Assembly (NCBI GenBank): GCA_030141605.1
Contig: JAQGDQ010000015.1
Location: 1,093,001 to 1,157,000 of the forward strand
Source: Tubiluchus corallicola
Lineage: Eukaryota; Priapulida; Priapulimorpha; Priapulimorphida; Tubiluchidae
DNA: 64,000 nucleotides
Reading direction: 5' to 3'
Notes under the pieces: model-generated
The model's database searches: none
The model's input: the letters and a program-made list of their open reading frames with translations, nothing else
Told to the model about the DNA's origin: nothing
Shown: piece by piece, positions 23,716 through 37,267 of the stretch
Layout: every line of letters begins with the position of its first letter
Position numbering within the stretch: position 1 is the first letter of the stretch
Program-made: the position numbers and the translations under genes

Positions 23716-26225
23716 TTTTTTATCTTTTAAGTATTTCTATTGGTTTTAGCATAGATCTCGGGTTAGTATCGCTTCTTGATCAGTAACAAGCAACGAACTA
23801 TTCGGTTATTAAAGTTGAAAACAAAATGCAGTATTAGTACACAAAATGCAGTTTCTGCATTTTTTTCGCTTCAATAGAAATAGCCGACGTTTTTAAATTA
23901 TGCCTGATATTTGTATTGGCTGCGGCAATAGTTTCTGTGGATGAAGTCTGTCTGTCCAGAAGTATTTTTTCTGTTTGCTGTCGGGGTTGTTGGTCGTTCA
24001 TTGTTGTTTGATCTAAAAATGTTAGATTATTAGTGTTACACGTTTGATGACACTAGTGGTGTCAGAAAGGTTTGGGTTTTTGGGTTTCGGACCTATTGTC
24101 CTCTTTATTGATTTTTTTAAGAAATGGGACAAGTTTATGTGTTGTTGCTAGACAAAAAGTCGAGCGTTTAGTAATAAAAACACAAACCGCTTAGAAGTTC
24201 GACCAGCTTTGGATTAGAACAGTTTTGTGTGTGGCGTTAATACCAAGGCTACCAATTACAGATAAGTCCTACACTGGTTCTTTAATGGCTCACATCCTTG
24301 AATGTTTGAGACTTGCCGTGAAGAACTCTGTTAATATCACTTCACGGTTGTATGTTTATCTTGTAAGATTTGTACAGATAAATTGAGCACTTTAGGTTGT
24401 TAAACTATCAGGGAAATTCCACCTGCCGAGTGGAGCGACGTACTATAAGGCACTTGAAAGTTGCAATGTTTCGTGCAAAATGTTTACGACAAGAGGCAAA
24501 TTTTTAATGCAAACAGGCTTTTTATGTTCATGAAGGTGAACGAAATCTGTGAGGGTCATTGTCGTTTAAAGAGTTTTACAGTAATATGTGCTAATAATAT
24601 ATGGTTCGATAGAGAATCAATGTCTGAAACGGGAATGTTGATATTAGTTACCTAGGAAGGGGCAACTATACTGGAAAAATTGATCCAATTTCTCTGTGTG
24701 TCAAACACTTTCTATTTCGAGTGGTATAGCCCACAAAGCTGAAACATTTCCGATAGTCTAGGCATGGTCCCTCCTCTGAGTGATTGGTTTTGGGGTCAGA
24801 GATGAACTTTATGGATGTCAAAGTTCACTTTATCAAAATATTCTATATCGTCAAATCGTGCAAGATAGGCGACTGAAATTTGGAATTAAGTTTTAGCCAT
24901 TCTGGTTGGAGTGGCTACATTTTTGATGCTTATTGGGGAGTCACTTATTTCGCGCAGAGGTCAAAGACTTACTTTTTAAAAATATTGCATACATTTTAAA
25001 TAGTACAAGATAAATATTGCATATCTTCTAAAATAGAAATTATACATTATAGACAAAGTTCTGCATGATGCAAGTGTACACACAGGCAACCACATTTGAT
25101 ATTAAGATTAAATTCAATTTGTAAATATGCATAATAATTTAAAGAACTACTATACATAAGAACTATCGTTTGCAGCTTGAAAAGGGTGCAAACACACTGC
25201 GTGTATTACAAGCAGATAGGAAACATTTAGGGGGTTTCAATAGATAATATGCTTGGCCCAAATTAACTGTGCCAAGGTCATGAATTGTCAACTAAATAAA
25301 TGTGGCAGAAAAAATATCCCAGTTAATTCAATCCTTAACAGTATTTCAGAACAAAAGTTCAAATTTCATGAGAATATTTTAGAAGTTCAAAAATTATGAT
25401 TTACTGCAATTGTCGGCTGTAAACAGATTTCAGTTGTAAAACTATGTCTTAATTGTGTCTTAAAGCTAACTCTTAACTCTTTAAATACTTAACTGACTAT
25501 TAGTAAAACAGAATTGGTTATCCTTAACTTTTAAAGATTTTAAGCGAGATATATTACTAAGCAAACTCTGTACTTTGTTAATTCCTCATAATATTAGAGT
25601 TTATTATATGTCAACAAATTAACTCGTTCATCCGCTTCTCCATGGAAAGAAACACTTAAATATAACATTCAAGTACTTACCATTGTACATTAATTTATAT
25701 TTTTAACTGAACACTCTAACCTATGTATTGCTTTACATTGTTTAGTAATATTAATGTTATTCTCATCATTATATGTATGTGTCTATACTGCTAGTTAGTC
25801 ATACTGTAATGCTTCTACTGTTCGTTTGTTGTCTACACTCTTCCAAGTGTTACGTTCTATTAGCAAGAACGTCTATCAGTTGTAAAGCGTCTGCTCAAGT
25901 CATATGTTAATCTCTGTTATTCAATAAAACTACGTTTAAACTACAGATTTTATGCCGAATCACCTGACAAGAGTATCAGGTAGGTCAGAGTCATGTGAAC
26001 CCGCTGCAAGTTAACAATCTCACATTCTCAATATAGGCCTAGCTAAAGTTGTCTGTTGTTACAACTAAACCATAAACGGCAAAATGCCCTCAAGTATCAA
26101 GTCGACAAATGACTTTATGGTGTACAAAGTCAAAATAAATGACTTGAAAATTTATTTGCACTTAACAGCAATAAGAGTCAATTTTAATGCGGAATACATA
26201 TACTCAATATCTAAACATACCCATA

Positions 26226-26226
<1 letters not shown>

Positions 26227-26256
<30 letters not shown>
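26227..26256. repeat. (TA)n microsatellite
   Basis: An uninterrupted TA run of about 15 units ending before TACATG. Confidence 0.9.
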
Positions 26257-26259
<3 letters not shown>

Positions 26260-28290
26260 GTCAATGTACAATATTTAAATCATTATAAATTGTAAATTTA
26301 ATACTCTTGTGTAAATTTTCATGTAAACATTGTGAATCCTGACCTATTATCAATGTATAATACATTGATGATTTGTTAACTGCAAGTATTTTTTTCTTTA
26401 AATAAAGTCAGCAGCAGGTAACCTGCGGGTTATTTACTGTTAAGTGCATAAAAGTTCTTGAAATTTTTTATTGGGATTGAAATGTGCTAAGAGTAGCTTA
26501 ACTAACTTACTTCCTTAAATTGATATAATCCCTGAAAGTTATCACTGCGTAGTTGCACTTCACTCTGCACTTTACCTGTCTTGATGGCAGGTTTCTTTTA
26601 TTTTCAAGTTCTGCCTGTCCAATGTCTACAATAAACGTAATGGGCACATGATGACAATTATGATCTGTACATCAATTCAGTTTATAAATTCCTTATAAAT
26701 CAACCTCCTTTAGTCCTTTTCGAAATTAATCTTGAAGCTTGTCATGTTTTTTGTCTAACTATCTTTGTTTCCGGGAGAGATATTTTTAAAAATCGAAATG
26801 CAGTTGGAAAAATCCTAACATTTATGTTACATAAGATAGGTAGGTTCTATAATAAAAAACACAGATATCCTATTTGCAAGCCAATATGATCTAGCTTGGC
26901 GCCAAAAAGAATTAATGTTATAACTGCATGACATTTAAATGGTTATAACAGACAGATAGCTGCCGAAGAATGGAAACAAGGGCGTTTTGGTGCTGTAAAT
27001 TTGTTGGCGTCTGACTGAACTTGATTTCCGACATTAATAGAGCACCTTCGGTGGTAAAAATGTACATTGGTAGAAAAGAATTGGGCCAGTGTTGTTAGAT
27101 CATACTATTATATAGCTAGCCATAATCAAATATACAGCACCGCAATTATTATAAACTCAGTGTCCGAACAGATACCTGTAGCCTATATATTAATGCATGC
27201 GCAGATGTCTAAATTGGTAAATATATATACAAAGACGCTTCAGGAAACTGACCAGAGTCACCTTTTTGGAGAGTTTATTTTGAAAATGAAGATCATAATT
27301 ACTTATCCTTATTAAACCTAAGCTTGTTTCAGGATATTGATTTAGGAAGACGCATACAGTCATGTGAAACAATTTCTTTGCTGCATTTGTTTTTCTTTAG
27401 GAATATATAGTTATACTCATGCAAACTCCGAAATTACTTGAAGATATTTTTGTCTCATCCTTTAGTTCGCAGCTCTAAATTGATGGAGTAGTGGTAGAAT
27501 CGCAGCAGTTTCTCAGTGGGACTGATGTCATGATTTCTTTAAGCACATCATTGATTTTCATGTTAGAAAAACATTAAAATGTATTAAAACATGCGTTTGT
27601 TTGTAATTGTGATAACTTTCAATTCCAGCAGAAGTATTACTTCTAGAACTTTGAAACACAGTATTTCAACAGAATTGATAGCCTTTATATTTACTCTACC
27701 CCAAATGGTACCATGAGCGAATCCAGAACTTTGTTAGTAAAAGCGATATAACGGCTGTGTGTTTAACACTGTCAAAGATATACTGAGCTTACAAAAACGG
27801 TCATTAATGAGATCTACTTTGTCCTTTTACGACTTGTATTGACATGCATTATGCGCGGCTTTAGCATCTTGCAGAATTGTAAAAAGTAAAGACGTATATT
27901 TTCACATCTCCATTTTTGCGAGTTGGCTATTTTTTATTGTTTATTTTTATTAGACAAAAACATCATTACAATTATGTACAATGATATGTTACACACAAAC
28001 TACACAATAGAAAAGAAAATGAAACAAACTTACTGACAATTACTTATCAAGTTAGCAAATAATGGTGGAGCAACTAATACGTAACAAATAGAAACCACTG
28101 AAATTGCGAAAATACCTCCCTCCCCGAGCGTCCTATGTTCATTGATACATAGACTATTGAACTGGCGTGATTGTCACCGCTTGTAGGCCTACATCTATCA
28201 ACGTTGGTGGCAAAAGATATTCATGTTTTAAACTGTTTTTATAGACGATTAATGGTTATTTCACTCATAGCAATTTGTTTCTACTTCTAG

Positions 28291-28405
28291 GCACAAACAG
28301 CATGGGTGAACCGATTGTTAGAGAAAGTTGAATTGAGACCAATTACGGATTTGAAGAAGAGTATTGCTGACGGCTTGTTTCTACCACAATTATTAGAGAT
28401 AATAA
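28291..28405 (+). CDS. CH-SAM gene exon 1 of those visible: CH domain, first third
   Basis: Acceptor CTACTTCTAG, donor GTGAGT. Enters in phase 0 and leaves one base. Encodes residues 1-38, AQTAWVNRLLEK through LPQLLEII, the first helices of the CH domain with the conserved Trp and the DG turn. Confidence 0.85.
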
Positions 28406-31400
28406 GTGAGTAATAATCGCATAATTATCACATTTTAATTGCTAATCGTTAATAATTGTTCTTTGCAGCCTTGTTTTGGTAACCTGCTAAAATGAGAAAT
28501 GTGCCAACCAATTAGAGACGCATTTTGAGCGAGTTTAAAGTCTTGACTCCACACGAGACCCATTTTTGTCTTAAAAGGGAACGTTGTCTCAAATTGAGCA
28601 AGCTCACGACCTAAAAATTACAATATTTTACAGATGGTAATTGTTGGAATTTCTTGGTTTAGTGAATAGGCAGCTGATAACGTAGTTACCGCCGAATTCC
28701 AAGTACATACTAACAACATTTCAGCTGCTCATGCGTAGTTTTGGTTCATTAACTAATTTCATGATACTGCTCTGTTTAGCCTCATTGTAGTTAAAGCGTA
28801 CAGGCTGTGGTATTTGAAAAAAGACGCTTTAGTAAACCAATTTAGTTTATGAATTTATTTCAGCTAAAGTCTTATATAAATACACATACAAACATACATA
28901 TATTAAAAAGTTTAAGGTATTGTAGTTATATTAGACGCAGACACATTGGTCTGTCGCTCCACCGTGACGTAAGCACGCTGAGTGACATTCGAGACAGCAG
29001 CTTACCCTGAATAACAACTCTCTTTAGTAAACAACATGACTAATGTCCAATGAGAAGATAAACTGATTGTGCTTTTTCATACACAAGAGTTTGCAGAGCA
29101 GCGGTTATTTTTACATGAAATTAAAACTTTCAGTAGCTAAAAAAGACTTTATACAATTTAATCAGGAAGCAGCTTCGCAGTTTCAAGGATCTTCAAAATG
29201 GAGAGAAATGAGTGCCAAATCGCGTTATTATAAAGGAATTAATTAAGTCAGTAAGCCTTGTTTTAAGACAAATGACAACAAAGATATTTAAAAGATATTT
29301 ACTAAAGACCCTCTTGCCTTTGTACATGCGAACATATTATATTTGCAATATATAATACATATTTTCTACATTTAGCTATCACGTGGTCGTCTGCAAGTCG
29401 ATTTCAAACTAAAGGTGCATACATAGACATGTGAATTTCTTGTTAATTAGCAAATCACGTTTAAATTGACAAATTTACAGAACACAGCACCTGCTTCTTC
29501 GTGTGTTAAAAATTGAGTTAAACAAATTTACCATTGCAAGTTGCAAGCCTTTGTTGCGTTTTATGTTGTTTATGATTAGACCGTCTGGCAAGTACTCTCT
29601 TTACTTACAGAAATACAGGTTTTTTCAAAATGTTCTTGTCATGAATTGCAAAATATCGTATTGTTGGCGGTTTATTTGTCATTCGACCTATTACTACCAC
29701 ATTCAATTTTCGTGATATCATCGTCTAATATTTTTGGTAGCTTTTGGTTGCGACATTTAATAATGAATGCGCGCACTTTCGTTTTAGTCATGAATCGGAT
29801 CTACATAAATATTTTTGCCTTGCGACAGACGAGTTAGACCTCTGTATTATGCCTAAGTTTGGAAGCGCTACAGAAAATAGAAAAAGGTTGAAAACCCGTT
29901 ATGACGCTATATTTTACTCGTTAACGTCTAAAAACGCACCTGAACATGCATAATTGCTTGCGGGTCGTAGCGGTAATTATAGCGTTTAAGGTAGAAAGAC
30001 TCACAAGTCATACATAATAAATAGGCGATGAAAAATCACCGTGTTTGAAAATGGTGACAGGGCGACAGAGACGGTTACGATTACTGTTTTTAAGCATAAC
30101 AATGAGATTTTTGAGCGAAACTGTTGCGAAAGCACAGTGTATAAGCGAAATGGGAGTTTAAGGCGATATGAAGACATGTTAAAGATACTGCTTAATGTCC
30201 TAGACATTGTAGGAACTTTTTCTGGAGTAACTAATGCATATTGCAAGAATTTGCATCGATATTTAAATATTGATGCAGGTTTAACAGTCATCCACTTTTC
30301 AGTATGCAAAAACGCAAAACGTTAATGTCAAGATTATTATAATGATGGCGCTAACACAGATTTAATTATATTTATACCAAACTTAAAAGATCGTAAATGT
30401 AAACAACTTCGAATATAGCCTGGATTTGAACTAGGAACTTTCTGTTTACAAGCCCCCATAGATTACTAGCCCACCTTATTCCCTATATAGTCATCAAGGC
30501 AATCCACAGTTTATGCCTTATAGCTGTAACAATGATATAAGGCAGTAACTTTGGACTGAATTTTGGACTATGGGGTCCAGTAGCTAGTTGTGTAGGCGTG
30601 TACCTTGTAGGCAGACAGTCTTGGTTTATATCAGGGTGTGTTCCAACTTATTGACATTTCCTGTCTTTCAAGTTTGGTATCAAACTATCAAAATTTTATT
30701 AATTATGGGTTTGTACCATCATTGACCACGTATGTTGATTGGATTGGAATTGGAAATGTCATTCACTGGCTCTACGGTCATACACGATAATCTTTACAAT
30801 CCGACCCTGGCTTAGGCAGACTACAGCCTTTTGCTCAGCGCTAAGAAAAAAGGTGAAAGCTTTAGACTTTTATCGCCAAGGCTGTCAAATTTCAATGCCT
30901 TAGGTGGACAAAAGTCGGCGGGAGCGTTTGAAAACGAGTTAATGGATACTTAGCTGTATGCTAGGTAAACAAATTAAGAAGATTTAAGAAACGGCTTTGT
31001 GAGTATATGACGTCAGTATAGTATTTCACATGGCTGACCTCGAATAAGAAAAAATTAGCGCATGCTCATAACTCGTTTAGTTGTCTAGGTCTAGTGTCTG
31101 TAGAACGTGATACATCCACGTGCATATGTGGATATTTACCTGTCTTCTTACTTTAATTCAGGCTGTATCTCACACAGTTGAATAGCTAGCTCAAAAGTTT
31201 CGAAAATTACGATTTTTTAATACAACCATTTTAAGTGTGATTTCGAACTAAACATTTTAATTATTGTAGGTTAATTTCATCATTTGATGATATAATTAAC
31301 CCACAACAATTAAATTTTTACAGACAAACTTGAATAGGGGTGCCTGCATAATTGAAACGGATCATCGCGCTTGTTAAACGCACTTAGGACACAACATGTA

Positions 31401-34400
31401 TAATAATCTCGGCAATACCCTACATATGCGACGCAGAAATTACATAAAACATGGTAAAAGTATAAAAATCACTATAAAATTGCTCGCTGTTGCGTATCAC
31501 ATGTGAAAGTTCCAAGAAATAATGGCAGCGCCAACTTGGCTGGCAACAATTTAGCGATAGGCGCCTAAGATTTGTCTTAAGCTTTGTAGTTGTCCTTCTC
31601 TACCCCTGTCCGTTTTTGCCCCGATTTTCCTAATTTGCGACAACGGCAGAGCCTATTTATTATGTTCATGTCGGTGGTTGCCCATCTATTAGCCGGCTTG
31701 GCTAATGTAGTGAAATGAAATTAGTTATGTCAATTTGTACACGATGTATTTTGAAAACTGGATACGTATTTACTGACTCAACACAAGGAACAGAAAGGAG
31801 AATAAAAAATAAAAAGAATCGAAGTAATTTTTGAATAATAAAGCGACTAATATGCTAGTAGCTTTTAGTTGCTTATGTAGAAACGTTTTTTGTTGTGGAA
31901 ATGGTCTTATTTGTTTGTTAGCATTGACGGGTTGTGATCACTGATCAAGCTCCATTACCCGCCCACCTGCTAGGACATGGTCGGACCACCCCACCTGTTT
32001 GGGTACAGTTGTTCACAACAGGGATTATGCGAGTAAACGTTTCCTTAATTTACAACAATAGATATATGCGACCGTGCAGCTTTAATAACTTAATCTTGGT
32101 GACTTATGATACCTAAATACAAAGCTGGCCCTAATTTCCAGTACAGATGATAGGGATATTGAGACAGAAGGTATGCAGGTGGGAAGCAAAAACTGAAAAT
32201 CAGGGAACATATGAGCTATTTCAGTTGTATAAAAATGTGATTGTCGGTAACTATGTGAGTGCCTAACAGCTGGGTAACAAGTATTTTTAATATACATTTC
32301 ATTGCCTTTAATTGAAATGCACACAAATCGATGCATTGTTAATAATTAATTATTATAATGTTAATGTCAAGATTATTACCAATGATTCTATATGGACTAA
32401 ATTTTGGTACTGATTATGAAACACGAAATGTGAAAAAATTGTGATGTAGCCTGGATTTGAACCATGGATCTTCTGCTTACAAGGCAGACGACTTAGAAGT
32501 GATGAATTTTGTTGGCTAGCTGTAAGGGTGAACTTCTTTATACTGCCTCGACTACTGGGAAATGGCTTAATAGTTTAAGGAGTTTGCTTGTAAGCAGACG
32601 GTGGCTAGTTCAAATCCAAGCTGTTTTCAAATTTTTTTCACACTTCCTGTATTTGAATTTTGGTATCAAAATCTAGTCAATTCTGGGTTTGTACGTACAA
32701 TCATTAATCATTAACAATAGTCGTTTATTATTTCTGTGTTGCGGCTATGCTTTTTTTTCTCCTTTGCCAACGTCGACCTTCAACTTGGCGAGGTCCTGAG
32801 CTACATCAAGCCGGCATGTCCTTGCAGAACTCGGTGTTGGTAGAATGTTACATGGCGAGAATGTACATCCTAAAATGGCCTCTAGTTGGGGTTCCATAAA
32901 CGACATAAAGATATTTATTTAATTTATGCAGATCGAAATATTTTAATTTAAAAACAAACAAAAACGAATCAGAAATTTTGAGTTTCCGCACAGATCGCCA
33001 ATGCCCTCAGCTGTAACTTATTTAGGCTTATGCCTAAAGCCTAAAACTTGCACAATAACTGAACCGCCTTTGCGAGTGTTATAAACAAAAATCCCTGTAG
33101 CGATAATTTGAGGAAGTGTTTGTATTATTATTACGCCATGTACGCAAAAATGAAAACGGGTAAACAAGGTTGAACCTTAAGCCAGAACAATGCGACCATC
33201 ATTTACGCTTACATATAGCTCACTGAACAAGTGCAATTTTCATTTTAAATCGAATGAAAAAGCCGAGTATAACACATGTAATTTTGATTTGGAGTAGAAT
33301 TTATCAATATAAGTAAGTCAGTGTGCCAATCTTCCAGTTCATGTAACAGGGTTCGTGATAAGCTCACTAATTAAGTTACAAGATGTTTCACAAGTTTCTC
33401 ACTAAGATAATTAAATAATATCACTTTGTGTGCAAGAGTTTGATCGCATCTGCAAATCTTAACTGTTTAAATTTATTGTGAACGTGGAAATTTTGGTATG
33501 GTTTTGCAATTTATAACGATGCTTGAATTTGGTACATCTTAGTGAAGATTCAAACGATGTGGAGCTGTAATCATGATGATGATGATGATGGTGAGGCCGC
33601 CGCCGCCGACGACGACGACCACGACGATGATGAATATGATAATTGTTTAATTGACTGACTTGTGGACAACTAAAAGATAATAGTTGGCAATCAGTGCATG
33701 ACTGGGCATTTAGTCGCGTCTGTGTGTATATCTGTACAATAAAATCATTTGAAAAGGATTAAGCTATAATCGCTAAAATTTTTGGCAGAGCGATAGCTCT
33801 GGGTAAGATCTAGAAATCCACAGCTTTTTGGTTTAAAAGGTCAAAGGTCGCTGTTGAAACCACAAGATCAAAAAGAGTCAAAATAAAGTTTTGCCCATAT
33901 ATATTTCAGGCAAGGGCGTAAATCTGCACCTTTATTAAGTGTCCTCTGATTACTATCCTGTCTATACCGATAACAGAAATTTTTTTGAAAGGAGATTAGT
34001 TTCCGAATGTGCACATATAGGTAGAAAGCAAGTCACTCTGAAGTTATTTGCTTATTTCTACGATTTCATGTAAAACAACCCGCAGAATGATAACTTGTTA
34101 CAGATAACGGTGAAGAGGGAGTGAACAAAGGTTTTGTCCCATTATGACCTCGTCACCTGGCCCAGCATACTAGAATGACAAGCAGAACATGACATCTTGC
34201 ATGATAATGTGTAGCAATTAGCACTCACTGCATTCATTTATTCTAGGCCCGAAGAAAAAACTGCTGGAACTGACAACAGTTTTGCAGTGCAAGGTGTAGG
34301 ACCCCTTTGAGTGGAAAACCCGATTTTCACGTAGACTGTAAATTCACTCGTTGAGTTATTTGTTTTTGAATAAACGACATTTGAAAGTGAGAGCAGAGGG

Positions 34401-37217
34401 TAGGAGTACATGTTAAAAGAGGGAAGCCGAGGGATAGGGTGGAAACACGCAACCAACGATGATGTTAGGTAATGCCATTTTACTGATGCAATAGTGATCT
34501 ACCCACCACAGATTGAAGATACAATGCAAACAAAAAGGTTCACACAATTTGTTAAGTTTCAGGATACTGAATATTTCCTTTTGTTTGAACTTGCACTCTG
34601 TGATTCTAAACCTGTGTTGAGTTAAAGGATATACCAAATAGTTGATCTAGCTAGCCTATTACATGAATTTTTATAGTAGCAATAGTTATTATTACAATCG
34701 TAAAGTCAAGATTATTAGTGTCGATGGTACAAACCCGCAAATAACTAAATTTTTATACCAAACTTGAAAGGCGGAAGAGGTGAGAAGTTTGAATACACTC
34801 TGGATTTGAATCAATAGTTAGAATCATTGTAGTGTAAGTATTCTAACATTGAAAATGCTGAATTTGGTGGGCCAGCTATAAAGAATGAACTTTGGGCTGC
34901 CTTGACCACTGGGGAATATGGTGGCCTAGTGGTTAAAGCCACTTATCTGCCTTGCAAGAAGAAAATCGCTGTCCAAATGTAGGCTGCACTTCATCTTTTT
35001 CACATTTCCTGTCTTTTAAGTTTGGTATCAAAATTTAATTAAATGTGGATTTGTGCCATAAGAGGTTATAGCGCTTATTCTTATACAGTTCTACGTACAA
35101 TCCTGGTCACGATGGTTTTCGGCACCACTGAAGACACCTGCTGCATTCACAGGAAACTGTAGACGTGAAAGTAGATTAATTTTACCTTGAAATTATTTGT
35201 GAGAGATGTCATTTGCATAAAATATTACCCTGTTGCTGAAAATTTCCACATCTTCAGGCCCTCCTTCCGGTTTACTGCATCACCCTACATGGGAATGCCG
35301 TCATAGTAGAGTTCCTATGTATATTTTCTAAAAAAGTGTAGAATTAACTACGTACAAGAAAGTTTTAGCGGCTTCAGCATTCACGTTTTTTACCAAACTT
35401 CTCGTTTATTATACTAATTAACGTCATTGGTATTATAGCATAATATTATAACGTTTGCATAACATGAATCGAAGTCTATTACAACAACTTCCTTGCAGAC
35501 TGATGCAGTCCAGATTTCGCCAGAGTGGGTTCCCCTTGGGCCTTTTCCGTGACCTCCACGCGTTTACTCTATTCAGCGCCTCTCATTTTATACCTACGCA
35601 AAGTTATGTATTGTGCTTATGGAAATTAACCGTCTAGAATCAGTAATTTGGTGAAATTAGCAAGTTAGACTCACTGATTTATAAGCTAAGAAGCAGCATA
35701 AAAGTGTTTACAGTTAGTCTTAAATGTGCGTATATATGTACCAACATATACCTGTATGCAACTGCTCACTTTTTCTGCACTTTCTAACTCCTTTACAGCA
35801 TTATTTAGTTTGTCAAGCATTGTTCTAAGATAATTGTAAAAATATAGATAGAAACTTGAAAAAGCCATTTTTGTCCGATATTAGGCCATTTTACCCTCTA
35901 TATACATACCATGTGTATTTATGTGTCTCGTGTTTAAATGACATGTAGTGAACGGAGAATGCCTGCGCCTCAAGTTAATAAAGTTAATAATATTAAATAA
36001 ATTTTTATTATGTCATTTATTCTCAAAAGGCATCTAGTTTTGTACTTATTAAATAGATGGTATCGTCTTTGTAAACAATGAACGCGTATGTTTGCAAAAT
36101 TCATGTTCTTCAGTAACAGCAAATAAAAGTTTGTCTCAATGGAATTTCCTATTGTACAAAGGTCATTATTCGAGCGTATAGGAGTTCAAGAGGGCTGATA
36201 TGCTGTCACCGTCTTTTGAATGATACAATTCGTTTGTCGGATAAACACTTTCATGTTTTCGATGAATGGGTTAATTGATTTTTAATCGAGGAAGTTTGAA
36301 ACTGTTAAATTCAATTACACACCACATTACACATTACACTTTATTCTGTGTAAATAGGTGTTATTTTGGATTTAGTTTGCAATGTGAAAGAGCTAGAGCT
36401 ATACTTATTCAATCTGTTGTTGTTTTCTGTATTACTTTTAGGTCTTTTAGGCCTGCTTGTTTCCATTATGTGAGTCGTCGAATAATAACTTCTATAATGA
36501 TAGACCTAGTTTTTCGACACAAATGATGGACAATCTAAATTCATATTGCTTTTAAAGGCACGAACCGCATGAGTTCTGTTAAAAGCAGGACGGCGCGCTA
36601 TGAAGATAGCCTGACAGACCGTAACCACGTATTAGAAAATAACTAGACTTTGATATAGGATAGAGCTTATTTTACTGCACTTTCTTTCAGTTATCTGATT
36701 CCGTCGTTTAAAAAATCATGCTTGCCCAGAAAACGTTTTTCTGTGTCAAAATAACATCTGTTCATTAAAGGAAGAATAGGCTTTACTTTAAATCCGATCT
36801 AAGTGAATTTTTGCGGTTATATTTTCCGCACAAGAAGTCTCTTGGAAAAATTCCATTTCGTACTAGTTTACTGCATACCTAAATTATCTGTTCTGCACTA
36901 TATATTTTTTGCCAAAGCCGGCACTAAAGTAGAGTTGGTACGCCATAACAATGATTGGAAAGTGACCGTACAACTATCCTTCCTAATACGAGCCCTTACA
37001 TTGACATTTTAGATATCTTATATGACACTCTTGTTTCTTTTTTTTACCGGATTCTTTGATTTTTTCTCGACGTGTTCACTGCCTACTTAGCAATAATTAT
37101 CCATTTGTCACTGGTCTAAAATCATTACGAAGAGCGGTCTTACAGACTGAATTAACACAGTCAGTCCAACAAGTCCAGATAACCAAGTTACTCGTAATCA
37201 TTTTAGTCGGAGACAGT

Positions 37218-37267
<50 letters not shown>

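Larger units (their letters stand above)
21257..28290. other. non-coding region upstream of the CH-domain exon
   Basis: No supported exon. It contains the degenerate (TTCN)n tract at about 23240-23715, a (TA)n tract at 26227-26256, and an internal near-duplication around 24975-25040 (TATTGCATA followed by TTTTAAATAGTACAAGAT and a second similar copy). Frames of 60-80 codons here look random. Confidence 0.45.

Noticed and set aside
30001..30325. Overlapping open frames of about 100 codons on both strands
   Set aside because: No recognisable motif, no splice sites in the right phase, and both strands open equally, as expected by chance.
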